Positions 19,989 through 32,027 of a stretch of DNA of 64,000 nucleotides are shown in pieces. Source of the DNA: Phlyctochytrium arcticum (lineage: Eukaryota; Chytridiomycota; Chytridiomycetes; Chytridiales; Chytridiaceae); contig JAHLKI010000004.1 in assembly GCA_025602905.1 (NCBI GenBank), positions 1,178,001 through 1,242,000 of the forward strand, in the 5' to 3' direction. The position numbers and the translations under genes were made by a program. The stretch's first letter is position 1. Each line of letters begins with the position of its first letter. The notes beneath the pieces are model-generated. The model had not been told where the DNA came from. It saw nothing but the letters and a program-made list of their open reading frames with translations, and did no database searches.

Positions 19989-20670
19989 TGGTGATTGACT
20001 GTGATACAGCTTTCGTTGGTGCTGTACAATCCAAATGGCCCGTAACCATCATAATCTTGTGCAGATGGCACCTCTGGCAAAATATCAAACAACACAGTCA
20101 AAAAAACTTTGTTGACACCGAGACAGGAAAGCATGATGCTGAGGCTTTCGCTGAATTCAAAAAGTAAGACTTTACATGAATTTCTTGCGGAATAGGCCAC
20201 TTACCTGCAATTGCCGCTTCAGGTCCTGGATGATAATTGAAAAGGCCCCGACTACAGAGGAATTCAATCTCTTATGGCAGTCGTTAGAGGACGAGGTTGA
20301 CAAAGCAACATACAACTACCTGAAAAAGAACAAAATCCCACTCAAGGAGCACTGGGCAAGTTGTTACATTGATTGATACCAACACCTGAACACCACTGTG
20401 ACCTCCAGAGTCGAAGGAAAGCACTGGGCTTCAGTGAAGTCCAACGGATCTGCCAATTCCACAATCTTGACCTTGTACCGAACCATTGAAGATAACTGTG
20501 CGCAGCAAATGGCCAATTACCAACTGGCTGTAAATGATAACGCTTCAACCAACCACAGATTTATGACTGCCGTCGATAATACTACGCCGAGAAACAAAGT
20601 CCAATTTAACCCTGGTGTCAAGGTCAAACCCTTTTACCAGGATGTCAACAAAGCGTTACCTCTCCACAAT
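19989..20670 (+). pseudogene. MULE-2 transposase, part before the copia-1 insertion
   Basis: Starts abruptly at the Gypsy-1 LTR with MVIDCDTAFVGAVQSKW, the second catalytic Asp block of a MULE, then CRWHLWQNI. An intron at 20164-20222 (GTAAGA…TTCAG) matches the position of one in MULE-3. The next exon reads FNLLWQSLEDEVDKATYNYL and VEGKHWASVKSNGSAN. A TGA at 20374-20376 interrupts it. The frame then continues to VNKALPLH at the copia junction, and 25183 onward carries on the same protein. It is a truncated, dead relative of MULE-3; no 5' part is present because the LTR cuts it. Confidence 0.82.
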
Positions 20671-20897
20671 TATTGGAAGATAGGATACTTAGACGTGTGA
20701 GCGTTACTGCTTAATCTTATTGCAGGGGGGGGGGGGGGGGGCGGAAGGCCTCCTTATATAAAGGTAGATGCGCAGAGGAATGTTTGCCTACGGAAACTAT
20801 CGCTAGATCTACATATAGTAACATCCCTAAGATCTCTTGTTTATACTCGGATCTCGGCCGGTCTGTTTGTTTGTTGTCGTATGACAATACTCCAACA
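20671..20897 (-). repeat. 3' LTR of Copia-1
   Basis: Runs TATTGGAAGATAGG to TACTCCAACA on the plus strand. It contains G17 at 20725-20741 and a TATA-like TATATAAGG on the minus strand just beside it. The polypurine tract GTTTGAGGGGGAG (minus strand) abuts it at 20898-20910. It differs from the 5' LTR by a handful of substitutions and by G-run length. Confidence 0.92.
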
Positions 20898-20904
20898 CTC
20901 CCCC

Positions 20905-23900
20905 TCAAACAGATGGTTGTTCCGTCAGTCCTAGCATGTTCCGTAGAGTGATAAATCTCTCGCGCGCAAGTGGTTTGGTCAGAGTGTCTACTACCATTGC
21001 AGCTGTCCGGAGGTATTTCACGGTGATCGGTCCGTCGTTGATAGTGGACCGGATGAATTGATGGCGTATATCAATATGCTTGCTCCGGGCGTGGTGCGTG
21101 GGGTTCATGCTCAATGCAAGCGCTCCTTTGTTATCGTCGTAGACTGTCGTGGGTCCTGTGGTTGGGATCTGTAAGTCGTTACGTAGCATATTCAGCCATA
21201 TGCATTCGCGGGCGGTCTGTGCAAGAGCCATGTACTCTGCTTCCGTAGTAGAAAGCGCAACGGTCGATTGTTTCTTGCTGATCCATGATACGGGCAATCC
21301 GTCCAAAGTGAAGAAGTATCCCGTAGTCGACTTTCTGTCGGTAATGTCACCAGCCCGGTCAGCATCCGAATATACGATTGACTCCCCCTTGTTCGATGCG
21401 CCTCCAAGCCGGAGTGCATAGTTACGCGTGCCATTCAAGTATCGAAAGATGGGTTCTACGGCGCTCCAGTGAGTTGGTCCCGGATTGGCCATGAACTTGG
21501 CAACTTGGCTGACAGCAAACGCAATATCGGGTCCTGTACCGTGCATGGCATAGATAAGACTTCTTACTGCCGCCTTGTACGGTGTGGGTGCCATCTGTCG
21601 TTTCGCTTCATCAGTCGTCGGTTGATCATCCTTACTTAGGAGATTGCCAGTTTCCATGGGGGTTGCGCAAGGCGTAGAGTCTTGCATGCTGAAACGCGTG
21701 AGGATTTTCTCCAGGTACAGTTCCTGAGACATCCATATAGTCCTCTTGGCGCGATCTCGTGTGATGCGAACTCCGAGAAACCGCTCGAGTTCACCAAGAT
21801 CCGTCATCTTGAATGTGGAGGACAGGCGTTGTTTCAAAGTAGTCATGGCGGACTTGTCGTTGCCAGCGAGAATCAAATCGTCCACGTACAGGACAATGTA
21901 GATAATCGTTGCGCCGTCAGAGAGTGTGTAAAGTCCGTGATCCGTGTCGCTACGGAGAAATCCAAGTTCCTTGAGTAATGCATCAATGACCTTGTTCCAT
22001 TCTCGTCCTGATTGCTTCAGGCCATACAATGTCTTCAGCAGACGCGCGACTAAGCCGTTTTGTTCGTAACCGGGCGGAAGTTCCATGTAGATTTCCACGT
22101 CCAAATCGCCGTTGAGGTAGGCGGCTTTCACATCCATGTGATGTATCTCAAAATCCATGAGAGCGGCGTGTGTTAATAGCATCCTGACTGTAGTGAATTT
22201 GACAACGGGAGCAAAAGTTTCGCTGTAGTCAATGCCCTCTTGTTGCGAATAACCTTTCGCCACAACACGGGCTTTGTGTCGTTCGATGCTTCCGTCGGCC
22301 TTGTATTTGATCTTAAATACCCATTTGCAACCGATGGCTTTGCGTCCCGGCGGAAGTTTGACTAGCTTCCAAGTGAAGTTGTCAAGTAATGATTGGTACT
22401 CGACATCCATCGCGTCCTTCCATTTCGCAGCGTCCGGACAGCGTATGGCTTCTTGATACGTTTCCGGCTCGTTGATAGCAGCGTGCGCAGAAAGAGCCCG
22501 AGCGGCGGGTCTAATGCGCGTGATCAATGAGTGGTCTTCACCGTACCGCTGTGGTGGTACGCCGCGGTTAGCTCGTCCTGACGTCCGTGTGGGTGGAGTA
22601 GGTGTAGCGACTTGGTCATTGTCGCTTGGCAAATTGCTTGGCGTATCATTGGAACCGGTATTACTGGATGTGTCACTATCCTGTGCGGCGTCCGAATGGT
22701 AAATTGACTCGGCGTCGTCGTTAGGAGTGGGTATAGGATCCTCCGGTAAAGGTTCATCCTAGAGGTCCAGAATAACTACATCTGGTTGCTCGTTCTTTGC
22801 GGCGTTCGGCCAGTACTTGTTCTCGTCAAACACGACATTGCGGGAGATAACTAACTTCTGGGTGACAGGATCCCAGAGCTTGTACGCTTTGTGTTCGGTT
22901 GGGAACCCAAGAAAAATGCACTTGGAGGCTTTCTTGTCGAGCTTGCCGCGTTTTTCCTTCGGTATTTGAGCGTAAGCGACGCAACCGAATGTTCGAATAT
23001 TCAACAAGTCGAGTGGTAAGCCAGTGAATGCCTGGAATGGGGTGGTGTCCGTCGCAAGCGCCCGACTGGGTGTACGATTGCGGATGTACGCAGCGTACTG
23101 AAGAGCATCGCTCCAATATTTGGTTGGCGTGCTGGCTTGAAAGAACATGCAGCGGGTTGTTTCAACCAAGGTACGATTCATCCGTTCGGCTTTTCCATTC
23201 TGTTCTGGCGTGTTGGGGCGCTGAACTGTTGACGGATATTGTTCTCCTTACAAAATGCACGAAATGCGCGACTTTGATATTCGCCGCCATTGTCGGATTG
23301 TAGAGCAAGTATTTTCTTTTTCGTCCTTTGTTCTGCCCAGATCTTTTATTCCTTGAATGCATCGAAAGCTTCTGACTTCTTTTTCAAGAGAAAAACTGCC
23401 ACTGCTCCGCTTGCATCGTCGATAAAAGTCACGAAATAGCGTTCGCATCGGTCCACAAATGTCAGAGTGAACGATATCCGACACCTCGCTGGTTTTGTTT
23501 CCAGTTGATTCGGGAACATGGCTCTTGTAATTTTTCCCATCGCGCATGCTTCACACGTTGTGGTGGTTGCATGGCTGCACGCCCCAATGAAGCCTTGGCT
23601 CGCGAGTTTCTGGACACTCGCATGGCTCAGGTGTCCTAAGCGTCGATGCCATAGGTTCGTATCGGGAGCGGTGGCGACATTTGCATGATGCTGTAATGTC
23701 AAGATATACAGTCCGTCTGTCAACTTCGCTTGAACCAGGGTTTGGCCATCAGGCGCGTTGATGCGGCACTCAGTATCGGTAAATACGGCTTGTAAACAAG
23801 TTACTGTCGGCTTTCTTACTGAAATCAGGTTCTTTTCCAGCTTCGGGACATACCAAACATCTTTCAATGTGACCTTGTCGTTCAAGGTGACCGTGCCGTA

Positions 23901-24197
23901 TCCAACTGCTTGCAGCGACCTGTTGTCCGCAAGTAGTATGTCCTTGGACGGCATCTCGCGATATCCAATCAGTAGTCGTTTATCCCTCACCAAATGCTGG
24001 GATGCACCCGAGTCGATAATCCAGTCTTTCGTAGTCCCACAGTCCTTGGTAACAGCCATAAACAGAAACCCTTTCTGTTTGTTTTGCGCTGCTGGACTTT
24101 CTTTGACATGGGCAAGATTTGCTTTCCCGTTTCCGTTTTGGATATCTGCCAATCGCTTGTTACAGTCCTTTTTGAGGTGCCCGAGCTTGTTGCAATA
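20905..24197 (-). pseudogene. Copia-1 pol: protease, integrase, RT, RNase H
   Basis: Protease motif WIIDSGASQHLV (about 24020). The integrase has LWHRRLGHLSHASVQKL with a CEACAMGK finger, then FVTFIDDASGAV; RNRTPSRAL and CIFLGF lie in the C-terminal region. RT has WKLVKLPPGRKAIGCKWVFK, DVKAAYLNG and the catalytic YVDDLILAG (about 21870). RNase H has IVYSDADRAGD and a C-terminal DIRHQFIR block. Breaks are frame changes near 23225-23350 and a stop at 22759-22761 between integrase and RT. The frames otherwise stay open for hundreds of codons, so decay is slight. Confidence 0.9.
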
Positions 24198-24860
24198 TTA
24201 GCACTTCATTTTCTGTTTGTTGCCAACCGTAGCTTTGAACGCCTTTTGGGGACCAGGATCTTCGGTGTGGTCGATCCGACGTGTCTCCTCATTCAGTAAG
24301 CGACTTGTGATGACGTTCCATTTGAGCTCTTTGAGGGAGTTTCCCTCCAATGACATAATGAAACTCGCATATGTTTCCGGCAAGCTGTATAATAATGTCG
24401 CTATCTTGTCTTTTTCCGTTACAGGTTCTTCAATGGATTCGAGTTGTTGGACCAGCGCGAGAAGCTTGTTAATGTTCTCCTGCATGGTGCCGTCCGTCAT
24501 TTTGAAGGTGAAAAACTTTCGACGTAGGAATAGAATAATGGCGATCCCTTCTCCATCATGTACCGTCTTGAGCATGTCCCAAGCCTCCTTGGATGTTTTG
24601 GCTGTCTGGATATGCAACAACTGGGTATCATTGAGGGTGATCGCGATAGTGACAAGAGCTTTCTTGTCCTTGCGGGCATATTCTTTGGGGTCATCGTATG
24701 CTTTCGGGTCTGCGTTGCCCGTTACGAACTCCCATAACCCCTTCTCCTCCAAGACCAGTTCCATCGTGAACTTCCATAAGTGGTAGTTTGTACCATTGAA
24801 CTTGTCCAGACTGATCTTGTTATCCGATTCACTCATGCTGACGCGTCTTGCCTTCTGCAA
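24198..24860 (-). CDS. Copia-1 gag, ending in a stop inside the zinc knuckle
   Basis: A typical copia gag (UBN2 type): begins NKISLDKFNGTNYHLWKF, with ALVTIAITLNDTQLLHI and AWDMLKTVHD, and ETYASFIMSL near the C terminus. It ends KMKC followed by TAA, then YCNKLGHLKKDC in the same frame, so the stop replaces the second residue of a CxxC…H…C knuckle. One C-to-T change from CAA would explain it. Otherwise gag and pol form one frame. The ATG at about 24834-24836 (MSESDNK) is the likely start. Confidence 0.85.
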   Translation of the reverse strand: MQKARRVSMSESDNKISLDKFNGTNYHLWKFTMELVLEEKGLWEFVTGNADPKAYDDPKEYARKDKKALVTIAITLNDTQLLHIQTAKTSKEAWDMLKTVHDGEGIAIILFLRRKFFTFKMTDGTMQENINKLLALVQQLESIEEPVTEKDKIATLLYSLPETYASFIMSLEGNSLKELKWNVITSRLLNEETRRIDHTEDPGPQKAFKATVGNKQKMKC

Positions 24861-24935
24861 AGCGTCTGAAGTAATCGATAGAAGGGCGTGTCGTAAGTAC
24901 TCTCACACTATATCAGCGTGTGCTGATTACTATAG

Positions 24936-24952
24936 TGGGCAGGGCTCTAACC
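24936..24952 (-). other. Half-tRNA type primer binding site of Copia-1
   Basis: Immediately inside the 5' LTR the minus strand reads AGGTTAGAGCCCTGCCC. It is close to the complement of the initiator Met tRNA anticodon stem-loop rather than of a tRNA 3' end, as known for Drosophila copia. Copia-3 has the cleaner form GTTATGAGCCCTG. Confidence 0.55.
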
Positions 24953-25177
24953 TATTGGAAGATAGGGTACTTAGACGTGTGAGCATTACTGCTTAATCTT
25001 ATTGCAGGGGGGGGGGGGGGGCGGAAGGCCTCCTTATGTACAGGTAGATGCGCAGAGGAATGTTTGCCTACGGAAACTATCGCTAGATCTACATATAGTA
25101 ACATCCCTAAGATCTCTTGTTTAAACTCGGATCTCGGCCGGTCTGTTTGTTTGTTGTCGTATGACAATACTCCAACA
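24953..25177 (-). repeat. 5' LTR of Copia-1
   Basis: Near-identical to 20671-20897; G15 run at 25007-25021. Confidence 0.92.
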
Positions 25178-25182
25178 ACATT

Positions 25183-25776
25183 CTGCTAGAAATTGATAAG
25201 CAACGGATCAAAGCAGACAGGATCACCAAAGCTGCCGATCACCCAGACGCCATCCTCGACAAAGATTCCCCAGCATTGAAGCCGTGCAGCCAGTGGCACC
25301 GGACTGTCATGGGCATGCCGTGTTCCCACGAGATACTACCGATGCGGAAAGAAGACAGGGGATTAAGAAAGTCAGATTTCCTAAAGCGCTGGCATCTAAA
25401 ACCTTCAACTGTAACTGCGACTCCGGAAATATTGGAACCTCCGATTGGGCGACTCACCGTTGTGACGCATGATCGGGCCAAGAAACAACTGAAGACGGGC
25501 CCTGAGCACGCCTATGCCGCATTGCTTGCCGCTGACCAGCAGTACGGGCAATGCAAGCAGCGCGGTCACAATTGAACCCAATGTCCCTCCACATTGATGG
25601 CATTGCTAACGGAAGATGGAGTATCCATGACCATGGATGCACAGCGGTTTGGTCCAGTATACGATGCTCAAGAAGGAAGCAGTACGGATATACCGCTGGC
25701 AAGGGCTCGCGCAGCACCGAGGTGTACTGGTTGCGGGTCTTTGTCACATAAATTTAACAAGTGTCCTTTGAAGTAG
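25183..25776 (+). pseudogene. MULE-2 transposase, part after the copia-1 insertion
   Basis: Continues MULE-2 with LEIDKQRIKADRITKA, then the SWIM-like finger CSQWHRTVMGMPCSHEI, KRWHLKPSTVTATPE, and two C-terminal zinc knuckles (CKQRGHNRTQC and CTGCGSLSHKFNKC). It ends at TAG about 25774-25776. At least one frame change lies between the two knuckles (about 25590). Alignment with MULE-3 (28200-28484 plus 31688-32027) is collinear, including both knuckles. The stretch 25777-26031 that follows has no recognisable gene. Confidence 0.82.
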
Positions 25777-26031
25777 TAAATTGTCATTCTCGTTCTTGTT
25801 GTAGTACCTTTCCATTTGTTTAAGAAAAGATACTTGTTGGTTGAGGATATACAGTCTGATATTATGCACGAACTTCACGAAGTCTTCGATGGGCTCGGCG
25901 TCAGTCAAACCAGCAGTCCAGCAGTAGTCAACAGAGCAGTCAAACCCTCTGCCATGTGGCGGTGCTATCACATTTCCTTCTATGACAACAGTCGGTATGA
26001 GTCATGGGGTGCGGATTTGGCAATCCCCACA

Positions 26032-26105
26032 GCAAAGTCAAAACACAGCCACTTCAGGGCATGGAAGGCGTGTGTCATCCACACCGGTGACTCATTACCA
26101 TGACA
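26032..26105 (+). repeat. Repeat block left of MULE-3, inverted copy at 32244-32315
   Basis: Two sub-blocks: B1 (26032-26072, GCAAAGTCAAAACACAGCCA…) followed by B2 (26075-26105, …GACTCATTACCATGACA). Both recur inverted right of MULE-3, but in the opposite order. A degenerate reverse complement of B2 also precedes B1 near 25981-26015. They could be remains of long MULE terminal inverted repeats. Confidence 0.7.
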
Positions 26106-26210
26106 TAATGCAATTACTCTGGCCCTCTCTCGGAAGTCTCGGGGGTTGTTTCTGCTGCCATACTAGTGTTGTCCAGAACTGTACAGAAAGTTCGCAGGGC
26201 AACCAGTAAC

Positions 26211-28484
26211 ATGGACCCAGCCCTCGAAGGACAGGTGCAGCAGTTGATAAAGGCCCATAATAAACGTCTGAATGAGGAGATTGTGCGATTGATGTCCCAG
26301 TGTGCTTCGCAGGCTCCTGCAAATACTTCTGCTGGCGATCGGGCTGTCAACTCCTCCCTCACAAGCCGAATAGAGACTGCTGAGAACACACAGCTTGACG
26401 GTAGGTCGATGTCCATTTTCTTTTCATTGATGGTTGAAGTCCAATGTACCTTACTTATCTCCTGCTTCATAAGTTGAGACAATGGGAACAACGTCATCTA
26501 GCACTGGATCTAATCAAGCAGATACGGGAATTGGTCTTGATAATGATGCATTGGATGGTGAGATTCGATTGGAAAGCGCCTTTGGTTAGCAGCTCACAAA
26601 CATGCCCCATCTCAGTTTGGATCCCTCCACCCCCACCACCGGGTCCATTCTCTTCGTTATTAGAAGCAGATAGGGCTTTGCGACAATTTGGATGTGAAAA
26701 TGGATTCGCTTTCGGAAGTACAAGGACCGTCAAAACGAGCTCCGGAGAACTACACAAGGTTACTCGGCCTTGCGCCTGTGGTGGAGAATACAATCCCAAG
26801 GACGATGGGATCCCGCTTACAACTAGGATGAGCAAGAAAGTCGGATGCAGCTACAAAGTCATTTTGAAAGGCACCGTGGTGAATGGTAATGTCGGTGATT
26901 GGCATGCCAGGGTCGTCAATCCCAGCCACAGCAATCATTCCCAGCTTTCAAGAGAGGTTTTGCGGGACTTTTTTCAGGCATGCAATGTAACTCAAACTCC
27001 CAAAGTACTGACCGAAATTCAGAACATGATCAATTCAAATACCCGGCCGAGTGAAAATCAATCAACGATCAATCAACACTCCAGCCGGCCGTTGGTGACA
27101 ACCCAGGACATCAAAAATCAAAAGGCAAAAAAAGTTAGGTTATTTTTAAATGGACGTAGTCCTCTAACCGCCGTGCTGGAAGGCCTAGAACAAGAAACGC
27201 ATACGGGGGTGGTGACCGATGTCATCACTGACAATGATGATGTTTTGACCCACTTGTTCTTCCAAACCAATGTGAGTCTGTCGACTTTGCTCTGCTCTTT
27301 CATGCTTGCATCCTGAATATACTGTATCCCTCTGCTACATGTAGAAGCGGATGGTTGAATTGCTGCATCGGTTTTTGGATGTACTTATTTTGGACTGTAC
27401 ATACCGGATATGCCGTTACAATCTTACCCTCTTACACGTTGTTGGAATCACCGACACTGCCCAATCTTTTTCGGGTGCTTTTATGTTGATGGCAAGTGAG
27501 ACGACAGAGGATTATAAGTTAGCTCTTCAACGTCTGGCCTTATCGCTGGAGAAAGTACCTGGAGTAGTGGTCATTGATTGCGACTCAGCATTCATAGCAG
27601 CGGGTAAGTCTCAGTGGCCGAACACGACAATTCTTCTATGCCAATGGCATTTATGGCAGAATATTGAAAAAAAATTGCCAGAAGTATTTTATTGATCTGG
27701 ATACAGGCAAAATAGATCAGGAAGCGTGGGATAAATTCAAAAGGTATGCGCAGACATTTATGCGGTGTTAAGAACGCGCTTTGTGATATTGTCCTTTGGT
27801 TCAGTGAGTGGAATACAATGGCAAGAGCAGCGTCCAAGACGGAATTCCATCAACTGTGGCAAGAGCTCGAAGACAATGTCGACGAAAAAACCTACGCATA
27901 TGTTGAGAAAAACAAATACCCCCTACGAAATCACTGGGCGAGTTATGCCATTGACAAACACCAACATTTGGATACAATTGCGATATCGCGTGCGGAAGGC
28001 AAGCATTGGGCGTCCGTGAAAAGCAATGGATCGGCAAACGCCACCATCCTGACCCTTTATGAAAGGATTAGGGACAACTGCGCTGCGCAAATGAGAGACT
28101 ATGATACTCAAGTAACCGCACACGCAAATGGTATCGCGCCGATAACACAGCCAGTGGCGCTCGACTTATTTTTCGAAAGCGGTCGAAGGCGGCTTCCGTT
28201 ACATATTTTGCAAACGGCCAACCAGGAACGGTTGCGAGCGGAGCGAATTCTAAAAGCTGCAGCAGATGAGGAGACTGCGGTGGACAGCACTTTAGCGGCT
28301 ACCTCATCTCTGAGGCCGTGCAGATCTTGGCATCGTACAGTTTTGGGCGTGTCATGCGCGCATGAGATTATTGAAATGTGGAAGAAAGGGAAGGGGCTGC
28401 AGTTGCCAGACTTTATTCCTCGATGGCATTTAAAACCGGTAACGAGTGCAAAGGCCCCCGAGGTGGTTGCCCCGCCTGCTGGTC
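26211..28484 (+). pseudogene. MULE-3 transposase, part before the hAT insertion
   Basis: ATG at 26211 (MDPALEGQVQQLIKAHN). Introns are visible near 26401-26474, at about 26584-26616, at 27270-27342 (GTGAGT…TAG) and at about 27744-27802. A FAR1/WRKY-GCM1-like DNA-binding domain spans about 26690-26945 (RPCACGG…GCSYKVIL…NPSHSNHSQ). The MULE catalytic core has ILDCTYRI (first Asp), VVIDCDSAF (second Asp), CQWHLWQNI and EGKHWASVKSNGSAN (candidate Glu). A SWIM-like finger reads CRSWHRTVLGVSCAHEI. A frame change near 27665 breaks the core. Fullest member of the family here; MULE-2 is its truncated relative. Confidence 0.85.
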
Positions 28485-28492
28485 GTTACACC
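28485..28492. repeat. Left TSD of the hAT element
   Basis: GTTACACC, 7 of 8 positions identical to GTTATACC at 31680-31687. Confidence 0.85.
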
Positions 28493-31400
28493 CAGTCATC
28501 CCACTCCACTATTTGTGTTAGCCCAACCTTCCAATTGGTGATTGGATTGGTTAAGCGGTTTGGCAATTGGCCAATTGCATTGGTTAGTGGATGTTGTGGC
28601 GCGGCAGCTGCAAGCCACATGAAGTAGCCAGCCACCTGTATATTTCTTTTTTGTGGGATTGTTGGAAATCCAATCCTTTCCACCTTTGCCTGCTGCCTTT
28701 GATTGAGATACACAACACACTTACCACTGATACAAACTTGTCCTCAAGGCATAGTTAAGAAGATTTAAGCTAGAAACCGAAAGGCTAAAGCCATTCCAGA
28801 ACAGAAGGTTCTCAAAATCCCATGCACAAAAGTATTAACGTGAATCTCTAGTTGGTAAAGATGGATAACCAGGACAACGAGAGTGTTGCTCCCTCCGAGT
28901 CCAGCGTTAATGAGTCCGAAGGGTCCAGGAAGCGTGTGAAGAGAAGCCATATATATGACCACATTACCCTGTTGTCGGAAGATAAAGCCAAAAAGACGAA
29001 AGACTACGTGTGCGCAGTAGGAAACTGTCGCAAGCAATGGACCGTCACGGGCGCCGCTACGTCGAATATCAATGTGCATTTGACAATGTTCCATCAAATC
29101 ACTGCGTCAGGAAACCAAGCCCGCGAAAGCAACGGCAACATTCAACATTTTTTTAAGAAGGCACCCTTGCAGCAGGTCAATAAGGTACTAAATGAACCAC
29201 TCTAAACACTGATTGGCCAGATGTTAATGTGGATCTAGTCCTTCACTTCTTTGGGGATCAAGACGGCCATCGCCAACTTCATTGTTGATACAGACTCTTC
29301 CCTGAGCACTGTTGAAAACCCCGCCTTTATAGAACTATGTACTGCGCTGAACAGTCGCGCTCCAGATATGCTCGTAAGGACAACTGCCATAACCAACCAT
29401 ATCTTCACGATGTTTGCCGAAACAGGCAACACCATCACTGCTATGTTTACTAGTGTGGTGGAGCGTTTCCCTAACAAATTTGTCCACTTCACAACCGACT
29501 GTTGGACTTTGAAACTGAAAACACATTCCTTTATGGGAGTTACTGCCCATTGGATCGATAACGACTTCAAGCTGCAAACCTTGATGCTGGCATTGAAGCC
29601 AATTACCGGTAAATGCTTCCTTTCCTGCTCAGAGAACATTTGAGTCTGATAAGTAAATAATCCGGCCAGGTTCTCACGAAGGAAACGAGCTCGTGGTCTC
29701 CTATAAAACCATTATCAACCGCTTTGGCCTCCTACCCTATCACGGCAATGTTACGGTGGATAATGCTAGCAACAATGGGACACTGTTTGGGGCGTTTGAA
29801 GCTGATCCGGATGTTACAACGTTCCAAACTGCCAAAGACATGCACACATGCATGGCCCATGTAATCAACTTGGCAGCCAAAGACGCGTTGAAAGCGTTTG
29901 GATCAAGATTCCCGGACACGGGGGAAGAGGCCATGCATCCCCAAGATGCCCTGGACAGCGCAGCCGAGAGCACGGCACGATTTACGTAGGCAGTTATAAA
30001 ATGCTCACTGGTCTGTTTCCACCCGCTGATTCCTCCCTTTAGTATCTCGTCTTTACTCGATGCACCCGATGGCAAGGACGTGGACTTGAAGAGTATACGC
30101 ATCTACAAAACGCTTTCCAATAGTTCGACCAAGAACGATCAATTTAAAAGCATTATCAAAACATCCCAGCCAAGAATGATTGAAAAAAAGGTGGATGGTC
30201 TCGTAGACAATAATGAGATACGTTGGAACTCGACATTCAGAATGTTGAAAAGATTTCTTCTGCTCCGGTAAGTGGGTAGTTGAACATGGCTCTCATGTTT
30301 CCTATTCATACACTGACGCTAAACTCACAGTCGCTCCATCGACCACCTGCTGGAATACTACCAAGACTTCTTTGACAAACCTCAAAACAAGACAAAGGGC
30401 ATTGAGGTGCTCACCCATGCAGAATGGGACAAGATTGAGCAAATGTGTGAATTCTTGGAACCACTCTCCATTGCCACAGATCTTCTGTGTGCGGACAAGA
30501 CGCCCACCCTGAATCTGGTAATTCCCACTTTTGTCAACATGATTAGGGATGTTAAGAAAGCGGCCGACCGCTACGATGCTCGGCAACTGCTTCCAGCGTC
30601 CAGCTCAATGCTGAAAAAGCTCAATATATACTGGAAAATCATCTGTGAACAGCCGGCGTACGTAGGTGCAACATGTCTAGACCCCAGATTCAAGTTGAAA
30701 TTCTTTGACACCTACGCGTCCACATTGCTGGACCTTCAACCGCCGTTGCCTCTACGAAAAATTCGATCTACGTTTAGACAGGAAGCGGAAGAGTTCAAAA
30801 CTCTCGCAAGCGTAGAGGATACGATTGACATGGCCCCAGTCAGCTCGCCCGTAGCCGCAACTGACCAATTCCAGCAAGACTTCTATGCGAATGAGCCTGC
30901 CCCAGCAGAGAACTCGCTGCAGGCAGAGATTGATGTCTACCTGGCCTCACCAGTAGTGAACGCAAAGCCGTTGGACTTCTGGTCCGGAAAGAAGCATGAG
31001 CTGCCAATTCTCGCAAAAATGGCCAGATTTTACCTTGCGATTCCGGCGACTAGTGCCCCTGCTGAGAGGGTATTTTCCCAGAGCCGAAGAGTTGCGAGAT
31101 GGGATCGAGCGCGGCTCAACCCCGAGACGCTTGAAGCCAATTCATGCACAAAAAGCTGGAATCGCAAGTTCGGATACAGGTCTGCAGAATAATGGTTATC
31201 ATCTTTTGAAGCTTTAATTTCTTTTTAATTTATCTTTCCACATTTTCTATAATAGGACTAGCAGGGAAACTGTTCCATTGGCATAAGAATAACGTGGTTG
31301 AGAATACGATACAAATGAACTAGTATGATTCTGGCATCTCCAACTGGTATTTGGTATGTTTGGGAAATAATACATTTGCCTCAAAAAAAAGCTAGAGGGA

Positions 31401-31679
31401 AAAAACACCAGGATGCAAGACAAAACACTCGCGTCGCCGCCCCGTGTCGAACCAGGGACTTGAGGGTCCAGTCGCACCAACCTGACACATATGCCATTGA
31501 GGCTTGTAAGATTTCTGAAATTCTGAACATTCCCAAAATAAGTATCAGGTGGCTTGACCTGCTGATGTAATCCAATGACCAATTTATGATTTATCCAATT
31601 TTCTTGAGGGCCAATTGGTTATTGGTTAAGGTTAACCAATCCAATACTCCAATATTTAACCAATGCAGTGGGATGACTG
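28493..31679 (+). mobile_element. hAT DNA transposon inside MULE-3
   Basis: 3187 bp, with 13-bp inverted ends CAGTCATCCCACT (28493 and, inverted, ending 31679), an 8-bp target duplication with one mismatch, and one gene. Removal joins MULE-3 (…PPAGR / KHDRANKHLKTG…). Both subterminal regions (about 28525-28590 and 31580-31660) are dense in CCAATTGG-like and GGATTGGTTA motifs in both orientations, the pattern expected of transposase-binding sites. Between 31200 and 31580 only noncoding DNA is seen. Confidence 0.92.
28861..31192 (+). CDS. hAT transposase with BED zinc finger
   Basis: ATG at 28861 (MDNQDNESVAPSESS…). An N-terminal BED-type finger (YVCAVGNCRKQW…HLTMFH) is followed by the RNase H-like core with FTTDCWTLK (first Asp), VTVDNASNNGTL (second Asp) and CMAHVINLAAKDALKAF. 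The C-terminal dimerisation domain has LDFWSGKKHELPILAKMAR and AIPATSAPAERVFSQSRRV, including the catalytic Glu. Introns: about 29610-29671, about 29990-30042 (ends CCTTTAG) and 30270-30331 (GTAAGT…CACAG). One doubtful interval, 29190-29240, has stops and may be a further intron or a lesion. Family and completeness are clear; whether it is active is not. Confidence 0.87.
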
Positions 31680-31687
31680 GTTATACC
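31680..31687. repeat. Right TSD of the hAT element
   Basis: GTTATACC, matches 28485-28492 at 7 of 8 positions. Confidence 0.85.
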
Positions 31688-32027
31688 TGTATGAAGCATG
31701 ATCGTGCAAACAAGCATTTGAAAACAGGGGCGGAAAGAGCAGCGGGAATTCTTCGCAAGCAAACTCAGCGTTGTGGACTATGCCAAGAACTAGGGCACGA
31801 TCGAAGTGAATGCTCTTCCTTGGCTGCGCAAGAGATATTTGCACAGGCAACCCAAGCGGAAGAGGAACCTCAGGATATGTTTGGACTTTGGCGCAGCGAT
31901 GAGGACCTGGCACACGGCTCCACACCCCAGCCAGTAACCCCAACAATCAGCGGTCGAGCTCCGAGAAAATGCTCTGGATGTGGCTCATTGCAACATACAT
32001 TCAGAACCTGGCGGGTTGCCAATAGGT
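31688..32027 (+). pseudogene. MULE-3 transposase, C-terminal part after the hAT insertion
   Basis: Continues MULE-3 with MKHDRANKHLKTGAERAAG, then two zinc knuckles, CGLCQELGHDRSEC and CSGCGSLQHTFRTW. The second knuckle has lost its final Cys (MULE-2 reads HKFNKC at that place). Ends TAG about 32025-32027. The 200 bp that follow are noncoding up to the inverted repeat block. Confidence 0.82.

Larger units (their letters stand above)
20671..25177 (-). mobile_element. Copia-1: Ty1/copia LTR retrotransposon inside MULE-2
   Basis: A 4507-bp minus-strand element with LTRs at 20671-20897 and 24953-25177 (about 225 bp). The flanks are ACAAT and ACATT, an imperfect 5-bp duplication. Removing it joins MULE-2 in frame (…PLH/ILLEIDK…). 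Order: 5' LTR, half-tRNA primer site, gag, protease, integrase, RT, RNase H, polypurine tract, 3' LTR. The order with integrase before RT is diagnostic for copia. Confidence 0.92.
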
